Source: Lotus japonicus
Lineage: Eukaryota > Streptophyta > Magnoliopsida > Fabales > Fabaceae
Assembly (NCBI RefSeq): GCF_012489685.1
Contig: NC_080044.1
Span: forward strand, 51,584,964-51,648,963
Length of the DNA: 64,000 bases
Reading direction: 5' to 3'
Shown here: piece after piece, positions 1 to 10,759 of the stretch
How positions within the stretch are numbered: the stretch's first letter is position 1
How the letters are laid out: each line of letters starts with the position of its first letter
The notes under the pieces: generated by a model
Seen by the model: the letters and a program-made list of their open reading frames with translations, nothing else
The model's database searches: none
Told to the model about the DNA's origin: nothing
Program-made: the position numbers and the translations under genes

Positions 1-472
1 TAGAGAATCAATTCTCCCCCTTAACCATTGCTCCCCCTCACATGATGCATCCATACCAACAACTTAGCATAGTTGAACCTCATACTTAGCAGCAAAAATG
101 CACACACAGAAGAACTATCAACCCTTAGCAGATGATGACTTCACAGTTTATCAGCTTGAACTTCAACAAACCAGAAAGCACTATCAGAAGTAACTTGCAC
201 AAACAACTAACCACATAGCAGAAGATGCAACTTGGAACAAACATAGCGAATGTCTTGAACACGTCTTCAAATTGAATAGACCAAAGATAAACATTAGCAA
301 GACACACATAGTCTTCACAGAAGCAACTTCACAGTAGTAACACAGAATCTTACAGACCACATAGCAGATAGAATCTTCAATCTCAAACTACTACCCCTTT
401 TTAGCACAAATTTGCAAAGGGTGCACAAATACTGCCAACAACAAAAGAGATTAACAAAAAATTCATAACAAT
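1..472 (-). other. 3' non-coding region of Copia element COP-M
   Basis: This stretch follows the stop of the extra ORF of the minus-strand Copia element and has no credible coding frame. Read on the minus strand it has two G-runs at about 15-22 and 31-39 that resemble the multiple polypurine tracts Sireviruses carry upstream of the 3' LTR. The 3' LTR itself is therefore expected just left of the window (inference). Confidence 0.6.
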
Positions 473-1270
473 CTAGGCTTCAGAACTAGACTCCTCTCCT
501 GATCCTTCTACACTCTTCTCTTCACTCTCATCAGATCCTTCCTCCTCTTCATTGCTCACATCCTGAGCAGCTGTAGAAGTAGCACTTTGCTCACCACCTT
601 GGCGTTCTTCTTCCTGTAGCTTGAGTAGCAAAGCATCAACCTTGAGCTTCCTGGCAGTGCTCACCCTAATTGTCTCCTGCAAAGCCTTGGAGACTTCCAG
701 TAATTCAGCAATTATGGCCTTAGTGCCAGATTCAGTCACAGGAGGAGCAGATGTTCTGCTGGTTGGTAAGGCAATGTCTAGGACATTTGGCTCCATAAAC
801 AAACGTTGATCCAAAGTGATTGGAACTCCACGAGACATAGCCACTTCATCAGCCCTAAGAATCTGAGGATGTTGCTTGAGAATGATCTCAGTAAGAAGTG
901 ATGGAAATGAAACAGGTAGCTTCACAGCACAAGTATCAGCATGCTTCAATGTCTGCTCAAACACAATAGTTCCAAAATCAAAAGCGATAGACTTGCCAAT
1001 CCTATAGATCAATTTGGCAAGCGTTGCAGAAACACCAGAGGTATGCTGAGTAGGAACCCAATTCACAGCACCAATCCTGTTAAGGATAGCATACTTCACA
1101 CTGAGATTTCCAGTAGACAGCAACTTCTTGTTGGGCCACTTCTTCACATAACCAGCAGTAAGTTCCTTGGCCACATCATCCATGGACACTTCCTCATCAA
1201 CAAACTCAATAGCACTTCTGCCAAGTGCTTGATTGATCACAGCAGGTGAGAACACAACACATTTAGCCCT
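473..1270 (-). pseudogene. COP-M extra (envelope-like) ORF, C-terminal part
   Basis: About 264 codons open to the stop at 473. The protein resembles the putative plant transposon protein domain often annotated as envelope-like in legume Copia elements, followed by an acidic Ser/Glu-rich tail. Its N-terminal half lies at 20798-21883. The two halves are separated by the ATH insertion, and if ATH and one copy of the 5-bp duplication are removed the reading frame continues without a break. Function in the element is unknown. The split makes the gene non-functional here. Confidence 0.75.
1266..1270. repeat. Target-site duplication of ATH, left copy
   Basis: GCCCT lies immediately left of the ATH 5' LTR and is repeated exactly at 20793-20797 right of the 3' LTR. 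Five bp is the usual duplication size for LTR retrotransposons. Confidence 0.95.
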
Positions 1271-2661
1271 TGATGACCCTAGTTTAGTAGTGTTTTTAGG
1301 GTCATTTCTTAGTTTGTTTTGAGTCTTTTTGTTGAGTCTCATGTAGTGTTTCATGCATTCTCATGCATTTTTATCTTTATTTGTGTTTCTACTTTGTTTT
1401 GGTAATTTCATAGTTTTATAGGGACCTTTCATGCATTTTAAGTAAGTTTAAGACTTGCATATCTTTTCTACTTGAATTGAGGGTCTTTTGTGCTAATAAA
1501 CTCTTGGAAATCCTAGATATTTTCCTTGCTTTGTTCCCAAGCAGCTAGGTCTGAAAACTGATGAAGAAAGAAGGTCAAAAGGCTTGGAAAATTGAAGGGA
1601 GGCTTAAAGGGAAGTTAAGAAGAAGGTCAAGAGGCTTCCTAGCATGTAGAGAGCGCTCAGGCGCTCGTGTTGAGCGCCTGAGCGCCAATTGGATCGATGT
1701 TTACAAGATGCTAGAAAGGAATTGGCGCCTGAGCGCTCCTGATTGAGCGCCTGAGCACCAATTACTTCCAGAGAGCATGTTTTCAGCTTGGAATTGGCGC
1801 TCAGGCGTGCTTAATTGGCGCCTGAGCGCCCAGACTCGGCCTGTTTGCCTATAAATAGGCTTTTTGCCATTTCTTTTGTAACTTTTGTCATTTCTATACA
1901 TCCCTAAATAAGTGAGAAGTAGGGTTAGGCTCTGGAGCTTGAGGAGAAGCATTCTCCAAGTTCATGTTCCAGGTTTTATCCTTCTTTTCTTGTATGGATT
2001 CTATAGCCATGCTTGGCTAAAACCCCTTTTGCTTTGGGTTCTTTGTAAGACTTTGAATGTTTTAGCTATCAATCCTTTTCTATTCATGATGTTCTGAGTA
2101 AACCCTTGAATCTCACTTCTATGCTTTATCTTTCAAGCTTGAATGCATGCTAGCTTCTTACTTTTCTATAATCATAACGATAGTTTGTTATAGAATTGGG
2201 ACTTGTTGTGAGATTACTCCTTCTATACTTGCTACTAGGAATAGAGGAAGGGTTGGGGTTTGTTGGCCTGATTTGTATGCTTAGTGCTTCTAGCAAATGT
2301 TTAGGTTATCAAGGAATTGAACCTATCTTTTGATTAGGAAGGGTTTTCTTTGCGAGGCATCGAAAGATAACTAACTAGGCTAGAACATCAAGGAGATACT
2401 CCGGATTAATTGAATAGGAAGGTTTGCTAAAACTGAATTAGTTGAACAAGAACCCAAGGCAATCTCATCTCTGTTTTTCAATTGCTTTATTACTTGGCTA
2501 CTTGTCTTTTTACAAACTCGAGAAACAACCAATTATTAAAACTGAATTTTACTCGCTTTACTACCGTGAACTCGAGGCTTAAACTGAATTGCCACACCAA
2601 TTCCCTGTGGTTCGATAATTTAAAACCGGGTGAATTCCGTACCCTTGCAGATTGACCAACA
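1271..2661 (+). repeat. ATH 5' LTR
   Basis: 1391 bp, begins TGATGACCC and ends ACCAACA. It is identical in length to the copy at 19402-20792, with about seven substitutions and no indel by direct reading. The U3 region has a cluster of CGCTCAGGCG-type palindromic modules and a TATA box at about 1850. Short open frames inside are present in both LTRs and are not genes. Confidence 0.95.
1655..1857 (+). promoter_or_regulatory. ATH LTR promoter: GC palindrome modules plus TATA box
   Basis: Between about 1660 and 1830 the motif GGCGCTCAGGCG and its reverse complement recur at least six times in both orientations, some as head-to-head pairs. They are followed about 20 bp later by TATAAATA at 1850-1857. 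The same layout is in the other LTR (TATA near 19981-19988). The position fits the U3 promoter; the regulatory role of the modules is inference. Confidence 0.6.
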
Positions 2662-2667
2662 AGTTTT

Positions 2668-2685
2668 TGGCGCCGTTTCCGGGGA
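2668..2685 (+). other. ATH primer-binding site (tRNA-Asp)
   Basis: TGGCGCCGTTTCCGGGGA starts 6 bp after the 5' LTR. It matches the complement of the plant tRNA-Asp 3' end except for one base (T for G in the middle). This PBS is characteristic of Athila/Tat Gypsy elements. Confidence 0.85.
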
Positions 2686-2881
2686 ATTGTTTGTGGTTTT
2701 TGGTTTAAGTTTTTAGTTTGTGGTTTTATTTTTTGTTTTTATCTTTGTCTAGAATTGGTGCTACTAATCTTTCTCTGTTTGAGTGTCACACTTTCAGGTT
2801 GCTCTCGAGAGAGACACCATCATGGGTGGCCATATGACGGAGGAGGAGATGCAAGCCCATATCGAGGCAAGAATCCAAGAG

Positions 2882-2886
2882 GGGAT
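2882..2886. repeat. Target-site duplication of the solo Sirevirus LTR, left copy
   Basis: GGGAT at 2882-2886 is repeated at 4094-4098 directly after the solo LTR. Confidence 0.9.
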
Positions 2887-4093
2887 TGTAAGATCAAGTT
2901 TTGATCTAGTAGTACAACTCTATGTTTTGATGATTACAAGTTAACCTTTTGATATGAACAATTGTGGTACTCTAACGTGTTTTTCTGAGTGTGCTATTTG
3001 TAGGTTCTGACCTCAACTCAATCTCACACAAATCAGAAGCACTGTGTATAAAGAGTAACCCAAGCAGCGCTTTCGCATTCACCATGTTCAGTATGAACAG
3101 TGGAAAAGCTTCAGAAGTTCTGAAGCTATACAAACTCTGATGTGGACTCAGTCGCTAGAAGCTTTGAAGATCCAGAAGTTCTGATAACCTAGAAACACTG
3201 AAGGTTCAGATGTTCTGATGGTGTAGAAGACTCTGAAGATCCAGAAGCTGAATAGTGGAAACTCTGATGTCCAGAAGCAAGAAACTCTGAAGGCCATGTT
3301 CTTCCCTCTGAGTTCAGAATCAGAAGATACAATGGTCAGAGGATCTGTGCTTTCCCTCTGACTCTGATCAACCGGCTTCACAAGTTCCAATATGAAGTAT
3401 TCCCCTGATCAGAAGTCTCCTAGGTTAAAATGTCAAGTCGCTATCCAAGTACAAAAGCAAGTGTACCTTCCTGACGACCTACCTAACGTTCTCAGCCACA
3501 GCAGAAGCTGGATTTTCCAGAACTGCCCTCCAACGGTAGCATTTTCCATGCATTGCTCAACCCTAATCCTTGGAGTATATATAGAGGCTGAAGATTGAAA
3601 GAAGCGGCTAGAAGCAAGATATATGCACAAGATATATTCAAAATATTCTAAGCTTTCTTTCATCTGAAATTCATTGAGTTTACTATTAGCTTTTTAGAAG
3701 CAAATCTCTTGTAAACAATCCTTTGATAAACAGTTTGTTTAGTTCCTTTAGGAGATCAAGGTTGATCGGATCCTAGAGAAGACTAAGAGAGTGAATCTTA
3801 GTGTGAGCTAAGTCAGTGTAATTGTTAGTCACTTGTAGGTTTCAAGTGCAGTTGTAACTCTTACCTGATTAGTGGATTGCCTTCATTCTAAGAAGGAAGA
3901 AATCACCTTAACGGGTGGACTGGAGTAGCTTGAGTGATTTATCAAGTGAACCAGGATAAAATCCTTGTGTGCTTCTCTATCTCTTATCTTTAGCACTTAA
4001 GTTCTCGAAAGATTTGTCAAAATCTTTAAGGTGGAAGTTTTGTACTGAAAACGTTATTCAAACCCCCCCTTTCTACCGTTTTTCATACCTTCA
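2887..4093 (+). mobile_element. Solo LTR of the SV Sirevirus family
   Basis: 1207 bp, begins TGTAAGATC and ends CCTTCA, flanked by perfect GGGAT duplications. It is clearly the same family as the SV1 LTRs but more different from them than they are from each other (for example around 3000-3020 and 3595-3640). It is therefore an independent, probably older, insertion reduced to one LTR by LTR-LTR recombination. A TATA box (TATATATA) sits at about 3576-3583. Confidence 0.93.
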
Positions 4094-4128
4094 GGGATCA
4101 CCCTTCGATTACGTGAACAAGAAGTTGA
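4094..4128 (+). pseudogene. ATH gag fragment between two Sirevirus insertions
   Basis: A 35-bp remnant of ATH gag: the right GGGAT copy (4094-4098), about ten codons, and the left duplication of SV1 (GTTGA, 4124-4128). It keeps the gag reading frame. Confidence 0.8.
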
Positions 4129-5341
4129 TGTAAGATCAAGTTTTGATCTAGTAGTACAACTCTATGTTTTGATGATTACAAGTTAACCTTTTGATATGAA
4201 CAATTGTGGTACTCTAACGTGTTTTTCTGAGTGTGCTATTTACAGGCTCTGACCTCAACTCAATCTCACACAAATCAGAAGCACTGTGTATAAAGGGTAA
4301 CCCAAGCAACGCTTTCGCATTCACCATGTTCAGTATGAACAGTGGAAAAGCTTCAGAAGTTCTGAAGCTATACAAACTCTGATGTGGACTCAGTCGCTAG
4401 AAGCTCTGAAGATCCAGAAGTTCTGATAACCAAGAAACACTGAAGGTTCAGATGTTCTGATGGTGTAGAAGACTCTGAAGATCCAGAAGCTGAATAGTGG
4501 AAACTCTGAAGTCCAGAAGCAAGAAACTCTGAAGGCCATGTTCTTCCCTCTGAGTTCAGAATCAGAAGATACAATGGTCAGAGGATCTGTGCTTTCCCTC
4601 TGACTCTGATCAACCGGCTTCACAAGTTCCAATATGAAGTATTCCCCTGATCAGAAGTCTCCTAGGTTAAAAGGTCAAGTCGCTATCCAAGTACAAAAGC
4701 AAGAGTACCTTCCTGACGACCTACCTAACGTTCTCAGCCACAGCAGAAGCTGGATTTTCCAGAACTGCCCTCCAACGGTAGCATTTCCCATGCAACGCTC
4801 AACCCTAATCCTTGGAGTATATATAGAGGCTGAAGATTGAAAGAAGTGGCTAGAAAAAAAAGAAATACACACGCGCAAGACATTTTCAAAATATTCTAAG
4901 CTTTCTTTCATCTGAAATTCATTGAGTTTACAATTAGCTTTTTAGAAGCAAATCTCTTGTAAACAATTCTTTGATAAACAGTTTGTTTAGTTCCTTTAGG
5001 AGATCAAGGTTGATCGGATCCTAGAGAAGACTAAGAGAGTGAATCTTAGTGTGAGCTAAGTCAGTGTAATTGTTAGTCACTTGTAGGTTTCAAGTGCAGT
5101 TGTAACTCTTACCTGATTAGTGGATTGCCTTCATTCTAAGAAGGAAGAAATCACCTTAACGGGTGGACTGGAGTAGCTTGAGTGATTTATCAAGTGAACC
5201 AGGATAAAATCCTTGTGTGCTTTTCTATCTCTTATCTTTAGCACTTAAGTTCTCGAAAGATTTGTCAAAATCTTTAAGGTGGAAGTTTTGTTCTGAAAAC
5301 GTTATTCAAACCCCCCCTTTCTACCGTTTTTCATACCTTCA
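4129..5341 (+). repeat. SV1 5' LTR
   Basis: 1213 bp, TGTAAGATC to CCTTCA. TATA box (TATATATA) at about 4818-4825. Near-identical to 14628-15842. Short open frames on both strands recur in every copy of this LTR and are not considered genes. Confidence 0.95.
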
Positions 5342-5343
5342 AT

Positions 5344-5355
5344 TGGTATCAGAGC
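5344..5355 (+). other. SV1 primer-binding site (initiator Met tRNA)
   Basis: TGGTATCAGAGC follows the LTR after two bases and is the standard Copia PBS complementary to the initiator tRNA-Met 3' end. Confidence 0.9.
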
Positions 5356-5413
5356 GCAAGTTCTGATTACCACACCTAACAGTGTTCAGTGATCCGGGCC
5401 GGTGTGAAAAACA

Positions 5414-7324
5414 ATGGCTGCCACCACCAGTGAAACTCAAAGAGATGGTTACAACGCAAAGCCTCCTATGTTCGATGGTCAAAGGTTCGAATATTGGAAA
5501 GATAGACTGGAAAGTTTCTTTCTGGGTTTCGATGCAGATCTCTGGGATATTATTGTGGATGGCTATGAGCGTCCAGTTGATGCAGATGGCAAGAAGATCC
5601 CAAGGTCAGAGATGACTGCAGATCAAAAGAAGCTGTACTCACAACATCACAAAGCAAGAGCAATTCTTCTAAGTGCTATTTCCTATGAGGAGTACCAGAA
5701 GATTACAGATCGTGAGTTTGCTAAAGGCATTTTTGAATCTCTGAAGATGTCTCATGAAGGAAACAAGAAAGTCAAAGAATCAAAGGCATTGTCTTTGATC
5801 CAAAAGTATGAATCCTTCATCATGGAGCCAAATGAGTCCATTGAAGAAATGTTCTCCAGATTTCAATTGCTTGTAGCTGGCATACGACCTCTCAACAAGA
5901 GCTACACAACAAAAGATCATGTCATAAGGGTCATCAGGTGTCTTCCTGAAAGTTGGATGCCTTTGGTGACTTCAATAGAGCTCACGAGAGACGTTGAGAA
6001 TATGAGTTTAGAAGAACTCATCAGCATTTTGAAATGCCATGAGCTGAAACGCTCAGAGATGCAAGATCTGAGGAAAAAGTCCATAGCCTTGAAATCCAAA
6101 TCTGAAAAGGCTAAGGTTGAGAAGTCAAAGGCTCTTCAAGCTGAAGAAGAAGAATCTGAAGAAGCATCAGAAGATTCTGATGAAGATGAGCTGACTCTGA
6201 TCTCCAAGAGACTCAACCGCATCTTGAAGCACAGGCAGAGCAAGTTCAAAGGCTCTGGAAAGGCAAAAGGAAAGTATGAGTCCTCAGGCCAGAAGAAGTC
6301 TTCAATCAAGGAAGTCACATGTTTTGAGTGCAAAGAATCTGGGCACTACAAAAGTGATTGTCCAAAGTTGAAGAAAGACAAGAAGCCAAAGAAGCACTTC
6401 AAGACGAAGAAGAGTCTGATGGTGACATTTGATGAATCAGAGTCAGAGGATGTTGACTCTGATGGTGAAGTCCAAGGACTCATGGCAATTGTCAAAGACA
6501 AGGAAGCAGAGTCAAAGGAAGCTGTTGACTCTGACTCAAAATCAGAAGGAGATCCTAACTCAGACGATGAAAATGAGGTATTTGCTTCTTTCTCTACCTC
6601 TGAACTGAAACATGCTTTGTCTGATATCATGGATAAGTATAACTCTTTATTGTCTAAGCATAAAAAGTTGAAAAAGAACTTATCTGCTGTCTCCAAGACT
6701 CCTTCTGAACATGAGAAAATTATTTCTGATTTGAAAAATGAAAATCATGCTTTGGTAAATTCTAACTCTGTGCTTAAGAACCAGATTGCTAAGTTAGAAG
6801 AAATTGTTGCCTGTGATGCCTCTGATTGTAGAAATGAATCTAAGTATGAAAAGTCTTTTCAAAGATTCCTAGCTAAAAGCGTGGATAGAAGCTTAATGGC
6901 TTCAATGATCTATGGCGTAAGCAGAAATGGAATGCATGGCATTGGCTATTCTAAACCAATTAGAAATGAGCCTTCTGTGTCTAAAGCTAAATCCTTGTAT
7001 GAATGCTTTGTTCCCTCTGGTACCATATTGCCTGATCCTGTACCTGCTAAAATTGCTAAAAACCCTCTTAAAAAGGGATCTTTCTCTATGACTAAATATC
7101 ATGCAAATATTCCTTTAAAATATTATGTTGAGACACCCAAGGTGATCAGAACCTCTGGGGTAACTAACAAAAGAGGACCCAGAAAGTGGGTACCTAAGGA
7201 CAAGATTATCTATGTTGCAGATATCCTTGATAGCTCCACTGAAACACCAATCATGGTATCTGGACAGTGGATGCTCGCGTCACATGACGGGAGAAAAGCG
7301 TATGTTCCGAGAGCTGAAACTTAA
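5414..7324 (+). CDS. gag: SV1 Gag polyprotein
   Basis: 636 residues, the capsid and nucleocapsid precursor that packages element RNA in cytoplasmic virus-like particles. A Copia-type gag core (UBN2/Retrotran_gag_2-like) spans about residues 15-220, then a Lys/Glu-rich acidic stretch, then a CCHC zinc knuckle ([14 protein letters not shown]) at about 303-316. An acidic Ser/Asp region and a probable coiled coil lie at about 400-470. The ATG is 58 bp after the PBS. The frame is intact. It ends 112 bp inside the protease region, in a different frame from pol, exactly as in SV2. About 96% identical to SV2 Gag. Confidence 0.92.
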   Translation: MAATTSETQRDGYNAKPPMFDGQRFEYWKDRLESFFLGFDADLWDIIVDGYERPVDADGKKIPRSEMTADQKKLYSQHHKARAILLSAISYEEYQKITDREFAKGIFESLKMSHEGNKKVKESKALSLIQKYESFIMEPNESIEEMFSRFQLLVAGIRPLNKSYTTKDHVIRVIRCLPESWMPLVTSIELTRDVENMSLEELISILKCHELKRSEMQDLRKKSIALKSKSEKAKVEKSKALQAEEEESEEASEDSDEDELTLISKRLNRILKHRQSKFKGSGKAKGKYESSGQKKSSIKEVTCFECKESGHYKSDCPKLKKDKKPKKHFKTKKSLMVTFDESESEDVDSDGEVQGLMAIVKDKEAESKEAVDSDSKSEGDPNSDDENEVFASFSTSELKHALSDIMDKYNSLLSKHKKLKKNLSAVSKTPSEHEKIISDLKNENHALVNSNSVLKNQIAKLEEIVACDASDCRNESKYEKSFQRFLAKSVDRSLMASMIYGVSRNGMHGIGYSKPIRNEPSVSKAKSLYECFVPSGTILPDPVPAKIAKNPLKKGSFSMTKYHANIPLKYYVETPKVIRTSGVTNKRGPRKWVPKDKIIYVADILDSSTETPIMVSGQWMLASHDGRKAYVPRAET

Positions 7325-10268
7325 GCCTGGAGGCGAAGTTGGCTTCGGAGGAAATGAAAAGGGTAAAATTGTTGGTACTGGTACTATTTGTGTAGATAGT
7401 AGTCCATGCATTGATAATGTTTTATTGGTAGACGGCTTAACACATAACTTATTGTCTATAAGTCAATTAGCTGACAAGGGTTATGATGTTATATTCAATC
7501 AAAAGTCCTGCCGGGCTGTAAGTCAGATCGATGGCTCTGTTCTGTTTAACAGCAAGAGGAAGAACAACATTTATAAGATCAGATTATCTGAGTTGGAGGC
7601 TCAGAATGTGAAGTGCCTTCTGTCTGTTGATGAAGAGCAGTGGGTATGGCATAGACGGTTAGGGCATGCCAGTATGAGAAAGATTTCTCAGCTGAGGAAG
7701 CTAAATCTTGTCAGGGGCTTACCCAATCTGAAGTTCGCTTCAGACGCTCTTTGTGAAGCATGTCAGAAAGGAAAATTCACAAAAGTCCCTTTCAAGGCAA
7801 AGAATGTTGTCTCAACCTCAAGGCCGTTAGAACTTCTGCATATCGACCTGTTTGGACCAGTGAAAACTGAGTCTATAGGTGGCAAGAGATATGGGATGGT
7901 TATCGTTGATGACTATAGCCGCTGGACATGGGTAAAGTTTCTAACCCGCAAGGATGAGTCTCATGCTGTGTTCTCTACCTTCATTGCTCAAGTGCAAAAC
8001 GAGAAGGCTTGTAGGATTGTGCGTGTCAGAAGTGACCATGGTGGAGAGTTTGAGAATGACAAGTTTGAGAGTCTGTTTGATTCCTATGGAATTGCACATG
8101 ATTTCTCTTGTCCCAGAACTCCTCAACAAAATGGTGTTGTTGAGAGGAAGAACAGAACTCTTCAGGAGATGGCTAGAACCATGCTCCAAGAAACTGGCAT
8201 GGCTAAGCACTTTTGGGCAGAGGCAGTAAATACAGCATGTTACATTCAGAACAGAATCTCTGTGAGACCAATTCTGAATAAGACTCCTTATGAATTGTGG
8301 AAGAACATAAAACCCAACATTTCTTATTTTCATCCTTTTGGCTGTGTTTGTTATGTTCTCAATACTAAGGATAGATTGCATAAATTTGATGCTAAGTCTT
8401 CTAAGTGTCTATTACTTGGTTATTCTGATAGATCTAAAGGTTTTAGATTTTATAATACTGATGCTAAGACTATTGAAGAATCTATTCATGTTAGATTTGA
8501 TGATAAGCTTGACTCTGACCAGTCAAAGCTAGTTGAAAAGTTTGCAGATTTAAGCATTAATGTTTCTGACAAAGGCAAAGCTCCAGAGGAAGTTGAGCCA
8601 GAGGAAGATGAACCAGAGGAAGAAGCTGGTCCCTCTAACTCACAAACTCTGAAGAAGAGCAGAATCACTGCAGCTCACCCTAAGGAATTGATTCTGGGCA
8701 ACAAAGATGAACCAGTCAGAACCAGATTTGCCTTCAGACCCTCTGAAGAGACCTTGCTGAGTCTGAAAGGATTGGTGTCCTTAATTGAACCCAAGTCCAT
8801 AGATGAAGCTCTTTAGGACAAGGATTGGATTCTGGCCATGGAAGAAGAATTGAATCAATTTTCCAAGAACGATGTTTGGAGCTTAGTGAAGAAGACTGAG
8901 AATGTTCATGTTATTGGAACGAAATGGGTATTCAGAAACAAGCTAAATGAGAAAGGAGAAGTAGTCAGAAACAAGGCAAGGCTAGTTGCTCAAGGCTACA
9001 GCCAGCAGGAAGGAATAGACTACACTGAAACATTTGCTCCGGTAGCAAGACTGGAGGCAATTAGACTGTTGATCTCCTTCTCAGTAAATCACAACATAGT
9101 TCTACATCAGATGGACGTAAAGAGTGCCTTCCTAAATGGTTATATCTCAGAGGAAGTCTATGTTCATCAACCCCCAGGTTTTGAAGATGAAAAGAAACCA
9201 GACCATGTGTTCAAATTGAAGAAATCACTCTACGGTCTGAAGCAAGCTCCCAGAGCATGGTATGAGAGACTTAGCTCATTCCTTCTGGAGAATGAGTTTG
9301 TAAGGGGTAAAGTAGATACAACTCTTTTTTGCAAGACTTATAAAGATGATATCTTAATTGTGCAAATTTATGTTGATGATATTATATTTGGTTCTGCTAA
9401 TCAATCTCTATGCAAAGAATTTTCTGAGATGATGCAGGCTGAATTTGAGATGAGTATGATGGGAGAATTAAAGTACTTTCTGGGAATACAAGTTGATCAA
9501 ACACCAGAAGGAACATATATCCATCAGAGCAAGTACACTAAAGAACTTCTGAAGAAGTTCAATATGCTGGAATCTACAGTGGCCAAGACTCCAATGCATC
9601 CTACATGCATTTTGGAGAAAGAAGATAAAAGTGGTAAAGTATGTCAGAAGCTCTATCGTGGAATGATAGGTTCACTTCTATACTTAACTGCATCTAGGCC
9701 AGACATATTATTTAGTGTTCACTTATGTGCTCGTTTCCAATCAGATCCAAGGGAAACCCACTTAACTGCTGTTAAGAGGATCCTAAGGTATCTGAAAGGC
9801 ACCACTAACCTTGGCTTGATGTATAAGAAAACATCAGAGTATAAGCTTTCAGGTTATTGTGATGCTGATTATGATGGAGATAGAACAGAGAGAAAAAGTA
9901 CTTCTGGAAATTGTCAATTTCTGGGAAGCAATCTAGTCTCATGGGCAAGCAAGAGGCAATCAACCATTGCACTATCAACTGCAGAGGCAGAATATATCTC
10001 AGCAGCAATATGCAGCACTCAGATGCTCTGGATGAAACATCAGCTGGAGGATTATCAGATCCTTGAGAGCAATATCCCAATCTATTGTGATAACACTGCT
10101 GCAATCTCATTGAGTAAGAATCCTATCTTGCATTCAAGGGCAAAGCACATTGAGGTAAAGTATCACTTTATTAGAGATTATGTACAGAAGGGCGTACTTC
10201 TTCTGAAGTTTGTTGATACTGACCATCAATGGGCAGATATCTTTACAAAGCCCTTAGCAGAGGATTGA
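7212..10268 (+). pseudogene. pol: SV1 Pol (protease, integrase, RT, RNase H) with internal stop
   Basis: The order is protease ([10 protein letters not shown] at about 7260), GAG-pre-integrase His/Cys region (about 7650), integrase core (Asp at about 7845, DHGGEF at about 8034, Glu in VVERK at about 8141), RT (YVDD at about 9369) and RNase H (CDADY at about 9858, STAEAEY at about 9976). This Copia order makes, imports and integrates cDNA. An in-frame TAG at 8814-8816 separates integrase from RT where SV2 has Gln. A TGA at 10266-10268 replaces an Arg codon and removes the last residues. Otherwise about 98% identical to the intact SV2 Pol. The frame is shifted relative to gag. Confidence 0.92.
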
Positions 10269-10759
10269 TTTAATTTTATTCTAAAAAATCTAAACATGGA
10301 CTTTTGTCCAGAGTGAAGATGGATCAGAACCTCTGACTATGATACTTCTTGATCAGAAGATGTCTAGTCCAGAAGGTAACTCAATCAGAGTGTGTGTGCC
10401 CACTGGTACTGACTCTGAAGCTGAGACAACAACACGTGTGTCAGAAATTCTGATGCATAATTCCTTGTGCCCGTGTGACAGTCTGTTATGATTGCGTGTA
10501 GATATGCTTATCTCCTGTGTGTGATTGTGTATTTTACTGTTACTATCTATCTTTAATTTTCAACCGTTGATCTTAAAGTGCTTTTTGAATCAACAACGGT
10601 TATTTGATAAAACCCACTATACACACACGTTCTCGTTCACTTCCGATTTTCACTCTCGCACTCTCTGCTTTTCAAAACCGCCTCTTTCTTGATTTCTCTC
10701 TCGATCTCTCTTCATCCTTCAAACTTCATCTTCTACCTCAAACCTTCAACCTCTTCAAA
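10269..10759 (+). other. SV1 spacer between pol and extra ORF
   Basis: About 490 bp without a domain I recognise. The frame of the following ORF is open upstream to 10604, but the first Met that is also usable in SV2 is at 10760, so 10604-10759 is treated as leader. Nothing else is seen. Confidence 0.5.

Larger units (their letters stand above)
2662..2886 (+). pseudogene. ATH leader and gag N-terminus, interrupted
   Basis: After the PBS there is a leader of about 135 bp, then an ATG at 2822 opening 21 codons rich in Glu and Met up to 2886, where the solo Sirevirus LTR is inserted. The frame continues at 4099-4128 and again from 15848. Excising both insertions with one copy of each duplication joins the three pieces in one frame, which is how the start was chosen. 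Confidence 0.8.

Noticed and set aside
1561..2097. ORFs of 61-83 codons in the ATH LTRs
   Set aside because: Present in both LTRs simply because the LTRs are near identical; no domain and no independent copy to test.
2668..2685. tRNA-like matches at the primer sites
   Set aside because: They match only the tRNA 3' end as expected of a PBS; no complete tRNA gene is present.
3148..3663. Short ORFs on both strands inside Sirevirus LTRs (also 4368-4911, 14867-15410, 45220-45736, 57255-57771)
   Set aside because: They recur only because the LTR recurs, vary by frameshift and have no upstream signals. Repeated TCTGAAG-type composition creates them.
6136..6696. Ser-rich antisense ORFs opposite gag (also 54248-54871)
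   Set aside because: These are reverse-strand shadows of Glu/Lys/Asp-rich gag coding sequence. Unlike the 13574-13966 ORF they overlap a sense gene that explains them.
7941..8381. 146-codon antisense ORF opposite integrase, also in SV2 (52626-53066)
   Set aside because: It lies wholly within conserved pol and persists because pol is 98% identical; no promoter or separate conservation visible.
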